A DNA stretch of 61,420 nucleotides, taken from positions 1,433,392 to 1,494,811 of the forward strand of contig BCJX01000002.1 of NCBI GenBank assembly GCA_001600415.1, written 5' to 3'. Shown here one piece after another: positions 21,994 to 36,098 of this stretch. The DNA comes from Pascua guehoae. Its lineage: Eukaryota > Basidiomycota > Tremellomycetes > Trichosporonales > Trichosporonaceae. The position numbers and the translations under genes are program-made. Positions within the stretch are counted from its first letter, which is position 1; each line of letters opens with the position of its first letter. Under the pieces are notes generated by a model. That model did no database searches and was not told where the DNA came from. It saw only the letters and a list, made by a program, of their open reading frames with translations.

Positions 21994-24900
21994 ATGTCCA
22001 GGTTATCTCGCCTGCATGCTGGCACTCAAGACGACGCCATTTCAATACCGAGCTCTCACAGCTCGGACAGCTCGCGCAGGTCGGACGGCTCCAGCGTCGT
22101 CTATGTCCGCGCAAAACCGCCCCAGCCCCGCCAGTTACCCGCGCCCAGCGAGACCTCTACGGACTATGTCGACGATATGATCAAGATTATGAGCAGCCCC
22201 GCAAGTGGTCCTGGTCCACGCCGTCCCTCTTCGTCGGCCTCCAGAGCGGGACCGTCTCGTGCGCCTTCCAGTCGTGCGCCTTCCAGCTCGAAGGCGAGGA
22301 AGGTCAAGCGCAACATGTTTGAGGAAACCCTCGTTCACGGCAAGGATTTCGCACCCAAGAAGCGCAGGACGATTCGCAGCAATGTGGGCCCATCACAATC
22401 AACGATTGACCACTTCCTTGTACCCAAGGGCTCAGGGGGCAGGTCGGATCCGTTCGATCTCACAATCTCCGACGACGACGATGCGACCGCCGCGCCGCCG
22501 TCGCGCCAAAACGTGCGGTCGCCGAGCAACGACATCCTGCCCCAATTTCCTGGCCCGGTGAGGCGTGTGCAGATGGAAGCCTCTGCGAAGGCTCGACAGC
22601 AGTCCAGGACAGCGCAGCCCGGATCATCGAACCCGACCCAGGCTGGACCGTCGAGGACGAGCCAGGCTGGACCGTCGAGAGCGAGCCAGGCTGGACCGTC
22701 GAGAGCGAGCCAGGACGCGAGGGCGAGCCACGTTGGACCGTCGAGGACAGCATCCCAGTCGTCACACGGTGGGCCCTCGAGGACAACACAGAGGGGGCGA
22801 TCTCGAACGACGAGCACTTCACCATGGCATGAGCGGCTGCCGCTCAATGTCCTTGAGGCGGAGTTTAACCGCACGTCGGCGGGGCGCACTGCGACGACGC
22901 CCGGTATCGTGTTTGTGCCCGAAACGGCGCCGACATCGGTCTCCCCCAAGCGCCCTACCCAGACTACTTCCGTCTCCCCATTTCGATCTTCGTCGTCTCT
23001 CTCAAACCGACGTAAAAAGGATCCTCATCCCAGCAATTCCTTCTTCAACAAACTCCGCCGTGTGCAAGAGGACGAAGACTCTGATCGTACCCCGGCATCC
23101 AGGAAGAGGCAGGACAAGATGCCGAACAGTCATATCCCAGCAGGCCCTCCCACGGGCGGTCGCGCAGCTCCCAGCTCTTCAGCTGTCATCAGCCAATCAA
23201 GGCGTCAAGACCGCTCGGAAATGACGGCCAGTCCAGTGAAGAAGACAAAGCCCGGCGGCCGGCCTCAGAGGTCTCCAAGCCCAGAGTTAGACAACTCTTC
23301 ACCTGACCCTCTGCAGCAGCTATTGGATGGCTTGTGTGAGGAAAGTCCTGAAGAGCGGACTCGGGGCGACAGCGTTTCCCAACGAGAGCTCCGACCTGGC
23401 GACGATCTTTCCCCTGATCCTCTGACTGCCTTGATGGACTCGGATTTGCCAACCAGTAGCGCGCAACGGCCTGGTCTGTCCCTCGCGCAGCTCGGTCGCT
23501 CTCCTACACCTCCGCCGAAGGAGCCGACACCACCCCGTCATGAATCGCCTTCCCCTCCGCCCGCGCCCATCTCTGCGCTTGGCAAACGCCGCCGTGCTCT
23601 GATGGACATGGACGAGGAGAGCTTCCGGCCCAGCCCCCGTAGCAAGCTCGGGCGTGCGTTGTCCAACCCCAAGCCCAAACGGCCTGATGTTACACCCACG
23701 TCGCGGCCGCAGCGCGTTCGCTCAGAGCCGGGCAAGTACACCATCCCGACAATGGATGCGCCGTGGTCTCAGTGGCCTTCCGCCCCGGGATCGGTCGGCT
23801 CCAGTGGAAGGAAGTCCAGGAAGGTTGAGAACCCGACCTCGGCGAAGAAGACGGTTGAGAACCCGACTACGGCCAAACCCGTGGCCGCGTCGTCGAATGA
23901 GGCCATTCGCCCGGCTCGTGCCAAGGCGGGATCCAAAGGGACAACTCCCAAGACCCGAGCAAAGAATGTACCCAAGCCCACTCAGAAAGGCAGCCCCAAG
24001 ACAACGCCAGCTCAACCTCGCACTGCACGACAGATCGCAAAGTCACGTCTCGCTGAGCCTGAGCCTGAACCGACGACATCGGTTGAGGAATCGCCAGAGT
24101 CCCCAGAGCCTGGTTCAGGCGGCCGCCAAAGGTCGCGATCGATGTCCAGCGAGTTGACCCCTCCTCCACCGACTCAAGCAGAACGTGCCTCCGAGTCTCA
24201 GACCTCGTCTCCGTTGTTATCTCTCGAGCCTTCTCGGCGCCTGTCCTCCCCTCCTACGTCCCCTTCTCTACGCAAGACACCGTCCAGCAACGACAAGGGA
24301 CGGCCTTCCACAGATGCTCTTGACGCCGAGTTGGAAACCGATCAGCATGAAAGCCCACCAGGTGAAGAGATTGATGACATTGTGAGTCGTACATTGGCAC
24401 CGTGACAGCACTGACGGACAGTGGGCAGAGTTTGATGAGTATCAAGACTACGCAGAGACTCCCCAAGCGTCCCAGGCGTCCCAACCAGTTGCAGCAACCC
24501 CGTCCGGTGTCCTGGTGCCGGCTACTCCGACGAAAACGCTGGTCCCCGCTACCCCCGTGATGAGCCCTTTGGCGAGACGGCTATTACAGACGCCCAGCAA
24601 GAAGACGCCAGGTAGCGCGGTGAAGGTAACTCCCAAGGAAACCCCCAGTTCCCGCACTGCCCGACTCCTGGCCGAGGCGCGACAACGGGAGCACAAAATA
24701 GCAGAGGAAAAGGAGCGTCTGCGAGTGGCCGATGAGGAACAACGAGAGCGACTGAAGCGGATTATGGACGAGGCTGACGATGATGTCGAGATCGACCTCG
24801 AAGCGTACGTACATGCCATTGCTGTTCCATTCGTGCACTCGCTAACTTGCAGGGTGCCGCGTAGGGCTGCAAAGTCAGCGACACCATCAGTCCGCCGCTC

Positions 24901-26591
24901 CACCCGCGTGCGTGATGCGTCGTCGCGGAGCAAGGCGAGTGAGCCCCAGCAGCCCGAGTCGGAATCTGAGGATGAGGCGTCTCTGGGCTTGAACAAGGCG
25001 ATGCGTACCCTCATGCGCAGCCGTAACCAGGAAGTCCAGCGCGGCACCCACGCGCCTGCGGTAGCGCGCGCTCTTGAGCCCGTTGCTAGCCAGGAATTCC
25101 AGCTGTCGTTAGACGATATGGGCGTGGACGACTCTCATGAATTCGACTCGCAGGCCGTTCGACGTCACTTTGGAGAAGATGTCTTCAACGACGCGCAAGC
25201 ACTTAAAGAGAATAACCGCAAGGCCGAGGAAATGTCGGCCGAGGCATGCCTGGAGAAGAAGCGCGAGGAAACACGTGGCATCTTTTGGAAGGGAGAGCTG
25301 GGAGAGTTGCCGTGTACGGTGCCCCAGCTGGATCTGGATGATCCGGCTGTGGAGATGCTTATCGGTGTCCAAGGTTAGTTGTAACCACCGCCGCTCGATA
25401 CTGACATTGCAGACCCAACAGAGCTCGCTGGGTTCATCTCTTGTGGCTTCCTCTGTGGCCTGGATGAGACGGTGGCATCCGCGGTGGCACAGTGGCTGTT
25501 TGACCTTGGTGCGTTGCACGTTTCATGGCATCGCTAATGTTAGCCATCAGCACCGATCATGAAGAGCTTGCATGGGCTGCGACTGCGCAGCTGGTCGAAA
25601 TGATATCGTCCGGCAGTTCTCCTCTTGGGGACTCGCCAGCCCTCCGGGAGCGCATCGAGGACGCATGGGGCCAGCTCGGTGCAGGACCCGCATCTGGGAC
25701 GTGCTCCGGCGACCGTGAGACCGCGGCTGTTGTCGCCTGCAATGTTATTGCTGCAACCATTAGGTGGGTAGCAGGAAACATTGGCAGTTCTTCATCTAAC
25801 CCCTGCAGCCAGAATCAGCTCAACGCACCAGACGCCGAAGCCCTCCTCTGTCGCCTCGTCGTCCTGGCAGTGGACGCATCCACCACGCCTGTTCTCGGAC
25901 GGATTGTTGTTGACACAACCAACTTGCTCATCCCCGCGGCACTGATCGATAGCAGCGAGATTGCTCTCGCTTCGCACCTGGCGGCCGAATTCAAGTCCAT
26001 GTCACTCTACTGCCGTACCCGTGCGGTCCTTGCACTCGGCCAGGCGACCGACCCCGTGCGCGCTGTCGTGCGATATGTGGCCTTGGAGTTGCTGCTTCCT
26101 GGATCGCTGGAGACGCTTGTGAGTAGCTGGGCCATGTTCCCGAGCGCCCGCCGGCTGACATGCAGTCACCCTCTTGCCAAGTCCCCGACATTGACAAGCT
26201 CACTGCCGGCCTCGACATCATCATCGACGCGCTCCAGGCGCCTGAATGCGACTATATCGACGTGCTCAACTACATTACCCTGTGGTCGGCGTGCGTGTCG
26301 GACATTGACACGCTTGTCGACACAATTTTCGACTCTGATGAGGGCGAGTCCCCGCGGCAGGCAGTCAAGGACGTGTACAACGCGCTGGCCGAGGCGGGCA
26401 ACGAGGTCTCGGATCACACGAGCGACAGTATCATGATGGCTGTCAAGAGCCGGCTCCACCAGCTGCAACACATTGTCAAGAACCAGGGAGGCGTCGCTAT
26501 CAAACGCCGCGCAGCTGGGAGGCTCGCCACCAACGGCCTCGAGCTGGGACAGCATGGTGGACAGACGAGGCTGTCACTCGGGGCGGCGTGA
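21994..26591 (+). CDS. Large disordered protein with C-terminal helical domain; possible Nse6/SLF2-like Smc5/6 loader
   Basis: Exons 21994-24381, 24422-24804, 24853-25373, 25413-25508, 25544-25763, 25809-26118 and 26166-26591; 1447 aa. Residues 1-800 are disordered (Ser/Pro/Arg/Lys), with nuclear-localisation-like basic clusters (KARKVKRN, PKKRRTIRSN), a Gly-Pro-Ser-Arg repeat near 210-270 and two related SPDPLQQLLDGL / SPDPLTALMDSDL motifs. A charged coiled coil lies near 885-925 (RLLAEARQREHKIAEEKERL). The last about 400 residues are helical and HEAT-like, starting ETRGIFWKGELGELPCTVP and including ASAVAQWLFDLAISTDHEEL. This layout resembles SLF2/Nse6 proteins with a CANIN-type domain, but I cannot confirm it by eye. 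It could equally be another DNA-repair or chromatin scaffold. Gene structure confident, function not. Confidence 0.7.
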
Positions 26592-27171
26592 GGTGGAGAG
26601 TGTTGGCGAGGCGTGGGCGCGGACATGGACATGGGCGTGGGCGTGGGCGTGGGCGTGGGCGTGGGCGTGAGTGAGTCAGGATATGGGTAGGGGTGTGTAT
26701 GAGCGTATGGGCCGAGTCATGACGCGGATGTTGATAGTGTGGCGGACCATTGTGCGCAGATATTGTAGATGTGTGTAGATGTGCCTTGTGTGAGGCGCAA
26801 CTGTAGATTGCATGTGTAGGACAAGACGAGAGTGCATGTAGACTGTGACCAGGAGCGAGGTGAGGGCAGCAATAGCGGGGCAGCCCGAGCACATGCGAGT
26901 GCAGCCATGGGAGGGCAGCCCATACAGCAAGATAATTGGTGTGACGAACCGCAGCCGAGAGGCGACAAGTCGACATGGAAAGACAATGTCGGGCGAGACG
27001 AGTTCACAAGAGGTTTACATGAGATCTGACATCAGGTGACGAGACGACTCAAGCGAGCTCATGAGACGTAAGTGATATACATGCACTCGTGAGATATGGC
27101 TAATCGCTAATCATACCAGACGACCTGGTCTGCGGTCGTGACCGTGCCAGCGGCGTCGTCACCTCCGTGTC
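26592..27171. other. Convergent spacer with GTGGGC microsatellite
   Basis: Between the 3' ends of the 21994 gene (+) and the F-box gene (-). A (GTGGGC)n array runs at 26632-26669, about 40 bp after the stop codon. No gene was seen. Confidence 0.5.
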
Positions 27172-30100
27172 CTACTCTTGGTGGTCTGGCTCGTCCACGC
27201 CCCCTGCCAACTCCACGCCCGGACCTGCACCTTGACTCGGACCTACTCCCGCACCCACACCCTCGCCCTCGCCCTCGCCCCCGCCCTCATTGTGACTATC
27301 CCCCTCGCCCTCGTCGTCCCCATCCCCATCCCCACCCTCATCCCCATCCCCATCCCCACCCTCATCCCCATCCCCATCCCCATCCTCCCCGGTGGCCATG
27401 TGGATGAACGTGCCCAGATCACCCACAGCCTCCTCTGCGCGCACCGCGGCGGACTCGGCCCGCATCTCGGCCGTGACCACCGCGACCTGCGTGTGGTGCG
27501 GGTACCGCCACGACGTGGCGGCGATCTCGGCCGCGCGGCGCTCGGCGTGCCATGGCCGGTGGAGGAGCGGGGAGAACGGGCGTGTCGTCCAGACTTTGAT
27601 ACAGCCCCCTGTGCGTGTTAGCCACCGCCACTCAACACCACGACCACGGCGCAACTCAACTCACAATTCGGCCGAATCTCCCATGGCCAGTCGTCGTCAT
27701 CGCGCAGCGCCTCGTGCATCTCGTCGTAGCTCGGATCGACGTCGGGGTCGGGCATGCCCATGTCCCAATCGCACATGTACAGGGCGCGCGCGTCGAGCGC
27801 CACGCTCGCCCAGTCCATGTACCCGTCGAGGCACGACACTTCGTACCCAAACGTCGGGATGGGGGGCACGCCCTCGTTGCCTGCTTCCGACGCCGAGCTC
27901 GGCCAGTCGCTGTCCCCGTCGTCGTCGCTGCTGTCCGTGCCATTCTGCATGCCCGGGCCGGGGATGACGAACGGGTTCTCGGGCGTGCCGTCGCCCGAGA
28001 TTAGGTTGGCGAGGTCGGGGTCGCCGTTGGCTGCGGGTGGGAGCGCGGAGAGGTGGGCGGCTGAGGGTTCGGCGGGCGAGGTCAACGGTGTAGCGTCCAC
28101 GTCCCCGGGCTCATCTCCGGCATTGCCGGCAGAGGAAGAGTGGACATCGGGTCCATCGTCGCCCCCCGTGGCAGTGGTTGTGGGTGCACTCTGATTGTGG
28201 TCCGTGTTCGGAATGGCATCGGGGTCTAAACCTCGCCCTGCTGACCCTTCTGCAGCGTCTGCCGTAGGTGCCATGTCAGACAGCCCAGTATTTCCGCCAT
28301 GGCGCACCTCTGCAGATGATTGAGCGAGTTCCGGACCCCCGGTGCTTATCGAGGCTCCAGCAGCTTCCACTACTTGAGGATGCGTTGACGCCTCGGGATT
28401 TTCCTCCCCTTCAGTATGGTCCGACATCTCAGCTTGAGATTCGAGCGCTGCACTCTCCCCGGTCTGGAAGCCGGCTTCCAACTCTGCCATCGCGCCATCA
28501 CCTTCGCCACCGCCATCATCCTCTCCCTCAACCCCTCCTTCACCAATGGACTTGTTGAAATCCACTAGGTGGGTTTTCGCGTCGGGCAGCGGCAAAGTCG
28601 GGAGGTCACTCGCATTGAAGAATAGGGCGGTGGACTAGATGTCAGCGGACCGGACGGCCAAATACGCGCCAGGGATAAAAAAACGCACCTCGTGATAATG
28701 CGCGACAACGCGGTCCCCACACACGGCAATGTTGTCAAGGCTGGTGTTGTATGAAAGACCCACAGAGTTGGACGCAAGGTGCCGAAGTCGCGTTAGTGGC
28801 TCAGCCTTGGCGATACGCGCAATCTCGCCGAGGACACGCTTGTAGTCGCGCACAACGACGATCGAGCCGTGAAACCCGTGCAATAGAAGATCGGCGGTGG
28901 TGAATGCAATTCTGGGCGTTAGAAAGCAGGCCTATGAGAATGTGAGCGAGACAGGGGGTCTCATAGCGGTAGAGCACAGCGTGTGTCAAGATGCCAACGT
29001 TGCAGGCAGTTGCAGTAACGCCAAACCACTTTGACAAAACCGGGGGCCCTTGTTCATACTCACGTCTGCCAGTTTGGGAACATGCCACGCCCCATGCTCG
29101 CCTCTCCAGGGAATTGCATCTGTCCCCAAATGACTGCTCGCCCGCATTCGTACCTGTGTCCACGGCTCCCCGATCGGGAACCCCCGGCCATTCGGCCCGT
29201 CGTGTCCGAATACTGTAGGTCCCCCCGTGGACCAGCTTCGCCCCAGCAAAAGACGGGGTAGATGACGTCTACGAGTGTCGTGGGGGGGTCGCACGGATCT
29301 GGGTATGACAGCAGCTTCTCACCCGACGTGCGAGAGACAATGTGCAATTGGTAGTAGTTTGCGATGAAAAAGTGCTCATCGTCCAGGTCGACGTCCTGCC
29401 GTCAGTACAACGCAAGTGGGGTGGAGAGCCAGGGGACAGGCGGACGAGTAGTCTGGATATGATTGCTCACAAAGTCCGTCTTTGCTCGCTCGACACTGGC
29501 CAGCTCGTCAAGACTCACTGTAATCGGGCACGTATACCCCCCCTTGACACTAATGTTATGTCTGCAGTCAATCTCATCCAGCCGCGCGACGGGGTGCACC
29601 TCGTGCCGCATCCCGTCCTCGAGATAGACAATGTGCACTGCCTCACGGCTCGCGCCCAGCAGGACTGCGTGAGGCCTCCCCCGCCGCGTGTCGAGTCGAA
29701 GCTTCATGACTACGCAGTCGGAAAGTGCCTCGGTCGTCGCCCAAAAGTCGAGTGCAAGGTGCGGCCGGCGGTACTCTTCTGGAAGTGGGAGGTGGCGCAC
29801 ACGCGCGAGCTCGCGCGCACGCTCTGCCGCTGCGGCCGTACGCCAGATATTCACCGGTCCAAGGGGAACCATGAACGGCCTCTCGCCCTCACCGTCGTCG
29901 TCTACCGTTAGCTGAGTCATAGCCATGACCATTGCTCTCGGTCTGGCCGAGTATGAGGCCGAGAATGGTCGCGCGGGAGACACGCCTCGAACACAGAGCA
30001 CCCCGGCTTTTCAATAACGCCCGAGCGTAACAGATCCACAACAGACACAACCCAGTTGCGAGATACTAACCAAAGTCATTGCGCGGGGTAGCGACATATC

Positions 30101-30907
30101 CTCCGCCGGCGACCATCAGAGCGCCTGCCGGCAAATCGGGGATGCGGAGCAGCAGCTTGCCCGTGTAGCGGTCGTGGACGAACAATTCCTCTGTCGTCTC
30201 TCTCGCCGTCGCATTACTCTGCACGTACAGAAACCGCTCTTCAGAGGGGTCAAGGACGACCCGGCGCAGCTGGAGAGCCGGGACGGGGAACAGCGTCTCC
30301 TGGACCCTGCGTTGTGCCCAGTTTCGCTCCATGTCGAGGTGCGCGAGGACTGAGGTCAGTACAGGGTTAATGCGTGCCGCCCATTGATAACGCAAATATA
30401 CGCTGGGCGGCAGTCCTTCTCGCCTCGGTCAAACTCACACGCCTTCTTTCGGTCCACTGCCCCGTCCTCGTCGTCGTCGTGCACCGTACCCCGCAGGGCG
30501 AGCTCGGCGCGCGCCTGCCGCCATTCACGCATATCGACGCCCAGACGACGGCATACGCGGCCCCATAGAGCCGGTGTTGAGCGCGAAAACGCGCACCATG
30601 AGCGTGAGACTCGTTCGAGGGCCGGCAACTCGACTTCCGGGAGGTGTTCGAGCACGAGAAGAAAGACGTCGGTTCCTAGAACATGCAGAGGGTCCGTGGG
30701 CGACGGTGTGGGGGACGAGGACGACATTGTCGACGAACAAGCAGTATCGACCTCGCGAATAGAGACAGCGCCGGGGTCCTTATCCGTACACGCATTTGAG
30801 TCCCCAAGGCAGGACGCGAGCTGGGCCGCCACCGCGTCGAGCGATGGGGTGGCGACCGCGTCCCGGTCAAGAGCGAGCTCGGCCATGGGCGCGACGACGG
30901 CTGCCAT
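27172..30907 (-). CDS. F-box protein with long acidic C-terminal half
   Basis: Exons: 30439-30907, 30071-30349, 29471-29901, 29064-29395, 28689-28911, 27665-28634, 27172-27608; 1046 aa. F-box proteins recruit substrates to SCF ubiquitin ligases through Skp1. The F-box lies near residues 58-105 (LHVLGTDVFLLVLEHLPEVE, then LERVSRSWCAFSRSTPALW). The next FLAHLDMERNW is the usual post-F-box helix. The region up to about 580 has WD/beta-propeller-like strands such as DRYTGKLLLRIPDLPAG, but I did not resolve full repeats. Residues about 600-900 are acidic and disordered. The final about 60 residues are Gly/Asp/Glu-rich (DGDGDEGG repeats). The start is the second Met-like codon, the first true ATG. 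Substrate unknown. Confidence 0.82.
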
Positions 30908-32018
30908 GGAGGTGACGCAAAGCGATGGCAAAGGGGGCTGTGGGATTTAAGAGGAGAGGAGAGAAGAGAGAAAGGGGGCAACGAGCAATGGGTAAGTGGA
31001 AAGGATTGGATGGTGTGTTGCTTGCCGACATGTCCAGCAATGTCCACTGTACTTGTACCGTACCCGTCTGTTGGGTGGGCGCCCGGGGTTGCGGATGCGG
31101 GGTAAATGGCCCTGAGTCACCCCCCCCCCCCCCNCANACCGTGGCGCGACTCGCGTCGCCCGCTCCCTCCAACCACGTCTCCAACATGCCGTGCTGCTGC
31201 TGCATTACATGTGCATTTGCCTGCCCCTTTCTCGTCAAGTCAACATGGTCAATGTAAATAAAATATCCTGCTCGCTACTGTTATACGCGTACTGCACGCG
31301 CCGTCTATGAGGGACGACAGGACGGGTCAGACGCCAAACCTACGATCCGAATATTCTCCGGCTGAGGCAAAAGGATCGCCGCCACCTCATATTACGTAAG
31401 CCTAAATGTGGCACACCCACAAGTACGCAGGTGCGCCAGGCACCCCTTCTGCCAAACTCGATGGTGGCACTCTTGTTGTCCAACAATACCCGTAGTGTTC
31501 GCTTGTCAACCTTGATGCCCTCTTGACATTTTGAATACCTGACGACTATACAGAGTCGGTTTGTCGACCTGCTGTGCATGATGCTTTCTCCTTGTTTTGA
31601 ACAAGTGACCACTATAGACTGGTCACCTGTTCGATTCGGTGTAGAAGGCATAGCACCAGGTGTGGGCAAGTCTGCGCGTCAGATGCGCTGACAGTTAATG
31701 ATGATACAAGAAATCAAGCATAGTTCAATCAGATTTAATTCATGATCGATACAATTCCATCTATAGTCTTTCGCTCCTATCTGAACCCACACCTCCTTTT
31801 TGATACCAGACGTCTTGAAGGATGGGGTTCCATCTGCGGTAGTCGACCGGTCCTGGAGGTGACTATGGTCGGGCCTGTTTCAATACGAGCGCACGACCCC
31901 GTATGCCCCAGTTGCAGTTCGTTCTCGCTGACCCACCGTCTTCATATCATAAATGCTGCTTTCACCATGGCCACGTCTATACTGCACGCGTGCATCTCAG
32001 TCTACATTCTTCTTACAT
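30908..32018. other. Intergenic region with C-run, ambiguous bases and A/T-richer DNA
   Basis: Upstream of the F-box gene and downstream of RVB2. It has a C14 run (31120-31133) followed by ambiguous bases at 31134 and 31137, then an A/T-richer segment (31240-31960). It also has a 7-bp inverted repeat, GTGACCA/TGGTCAC, at 31605-31626. No supportable gene. A B-box-like GTTCGATTC near 31629 does not fold as a tRNA T-arm. Confidence 0.45.
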
Positions 32019-33685
<1,667 letters not shown>

Positions 33686-33908
33686 TTTGTGATTGTTGTT
33701 GTTGATAGGAAGAGGTCTGAAAGAAGCTGGTCGATCAACTTGGACCGCGCGCACCAACTTGTTGGTGAGTGACAGTCATTGAAGGTTGTGACGAATTTGC
33801 TTCCGCTCCCCTAGTTAGGAAACCACGTGATCACCTCCACAATTCGAGGATGGATATTTCAAGAGTTTGTATGTTGAGCTCGCTATCCACAACACTCTCA
33901 CGACCACC
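33686..33908. promoter_or_regulatory. 223-bp divergent promoter of RVB2 and TRM6
   Basis: Only 223 bp separate two start codons on opposite strands, so promoters and 5' UTRs of both genes must overlap or abut here. No TATA element is evident. The functional call follows from spacing. Confidence 0.6.
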
Positions 33909-35841
33909 ATGGACGACACCACAGCCCCCGCACAGCAAGACACTGTGGTCGCACAGACGTCTGAAACCGTCGAGAACGGTGCTCCTCAGCAGTCGCGTAG
34001 GAACAAGGAGACGGGGCCCCTCGAGCCTCTTGAGGACATTCTTCACCGCCGACTGACTGTCATCAAGGAGGGCGACAATGTCCTCCTGCGCATGCCCAGC
34101 GACACCATCAAGGCCGTTGTCGCGAGCAAGGATGGGTGAGGTTTACCTATGACTATTATACCTGACTCTCAGACTAGTCAACCTTGGCAAATTCGGTGCC
34201 TTCCCCGCCAAAGAGCTTCTTGGTCGTCCGTACGACATTACCTACGAGCTCATTCCGGCCGACGGTGGGCAAGCAAGCACATCCGTTGCAACGGCGGAAG
34301 AGGAGGAGGCTGCGGGACAGGTGTTTGGACAGTCCAAGGGAAAGAAGGCCAAGAGGAAGGGCAAGGATGCCGACTTTGGGACGCGGCAGAACCCTGGTTG
34401 GAAGAACACGCTGCGTCCACTCAAGAGGAGACCCATTGTTGACGCCGTTATCGGTGAGTACCCCACGACATCCTCCGTTCCCTCGAGCGAGCTGACCCAA
34501 TTTTAGAAGACGTCCAGGAGACAAATGAGTTTATCGAGGACAGCGAGGACAAGCACACGGCATTGCTCTCTCAGGAGGAGATTGCCGAGCTGCGTGCGCA
34601 GGGCGTGTCGGCCGAGGAGATTATCCGGCGGCAGATGGAGCGCCACGACCAGTTTGAACTCAAGACAGACTTTAGCAAGGAAAAGTGGAGGAAGCGCAAG
34701 GAGAAGAAGTGGGTACAAGTGGGGTGGAAATGGGCATTGGCTGATAATCAGGTACCTGCAGACGGTCCACCCCTTGGCGCCGTCGTCGATCAACATTGTC
34801 AACCACTACGCGACCCGTTCGCCCCAGTCCATCCTGTACTTGCGCGAGGACACTCTGTCGCAGCTCCTCGTGCTCGCCAACATTCGTCCAGAGGGGCGCT
34901 ACCTTGTTGTTGACGACACCGGTGGTCTCGTCACGGCTGCAATCTTGGACCGCATGGGCTGTCAAGGCCGCATTCTCCAGTTCAACGACGCCGACTCGCC
35001 TCCCGCGTGGGGTATCCTCAACGTCATGAACTTTGGCGAGCGCGAACTGAGCTGCATCAAGTGGCTCAACTGGATGGAGGCAGACGAGAATTATGTGCGA
35101 CGTGAGTTGAGCTTGCCCTTGGCGTACAACTCTGATTTTCAGCTGCTCCCCCTGCCGAGACGGGCATGCCCGCCATTGCGTCGTCCAAGACACAACAGAG
35201 GTTACGTCGGCACAATGCGCAGGTGGCGGACCTCAACGCGACGCGCAACGAGCTTTACCAGGGCAACTGGGATGGGTAGGTAGTGCTAGACCAGCCGCGC
35301 GACCAGCATTAACTTCCAGGCTCATCCTCGCGACCGAAATGTCGCCTATCTCGGTCATCAACCGCTTAACGAAGTATCTCGCCGGGTCGGCCCAGGTTGT
35401 CGCCTACTCGCCATACCAGCAGGTCCTCGCCGAGGCCCTTCAGTACACCCGCAAGGACCCCAACTTCCTTGCCACCCAGCTCACGGAGAGCTGGTCGAGG
35501 ACATACCAGGTGAGCACATGCAGTGGGATATGCAGGATTGGTAGTCTGCTTGACCTAAGCGTGTTGGATCCCCAGCCCTATGCATACGCCGGGACAAGAA
35601 GCCTTTAGACTCATTGCTAACCTCGCAGGTCCTTCCTGGTCGTACCCACCCGCTCATGACGACGAGTGCCATGGCTGGATACCTGCTGCACGCGACCCGA
35701 GTGTGAGTGGCAACGGCGTGTTGTTCTGAAACTGACCCCAGCCACCCGTCGACCTATGTCGCAGAGTCGCATCAGCGCCACAACAAGCGCAGGAAAAAGA
35801 ACACGGGAGGTGAGGCGGTTGCTACCGAGAAGGCCGAGTAG
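33909..35841 (+). CDS. TRM6: tRNA (adenine-58-N1)-methyltransferase non-catalytic subunit TRM6/GCD10
   Basis: Exons 33909-34135, 34173-34453, 34507-34708, 34752-35101, 35143-35275, 35320-35509, 35629-35702 and 35742-35841; 518 aa. Trm6 pairs with catalytic Trm61 in the nucleus to methylate A58 of tRNAs, including initiator tRNA. Family features: an N-terminal barrel (RLTVIKEGDNVLLRMPSD, GKFGAFPAKELLGRPYDITY), an Arg/Lys-rich linker (GKKAKRKGK), and a Rossmann-like C-terminal half with YLREDTLSQLLVLANIRPEG, YLVVDDTGGLVTAAILDRMG and LPGRTHPLMTTS. The GxGxG methyl-donor loop is replaced by DDTGG, as expected for the non-catalytic partner. The C-terminus is basic (KRRKK). Confidence 0.92.
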
Positions 35842-36098
35842 GGGATACATTTTATATGCATGCATGGGTTGTCAGTGCGGTACCGAGGTGCAATGCACCT
35901 TGAGCGGTGGGTCAGTGTGCATTGGGCACTGGGGGATGAGCATTGGGTTTACACTTGCCACGTGCCTGTCTGTAGGTCTGTGGTCTGTGGGTCGCCGATG
36001 GTCGTCATGGTTATGGTCGATGCCGGAAACGGCAAAGTGCACTATCTCTCGACCTTTTGCACCATTCACATCGACCCACCTTCCACCTCTCTTCGGCC

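Noticed and set aside
31629..31637. GTTCGATTC, resembling a tRNA B-box
   Set aside because: Flanking bases do not make a 5-bp T-stem, and no A-box or acceptor stem lies at the right distance.
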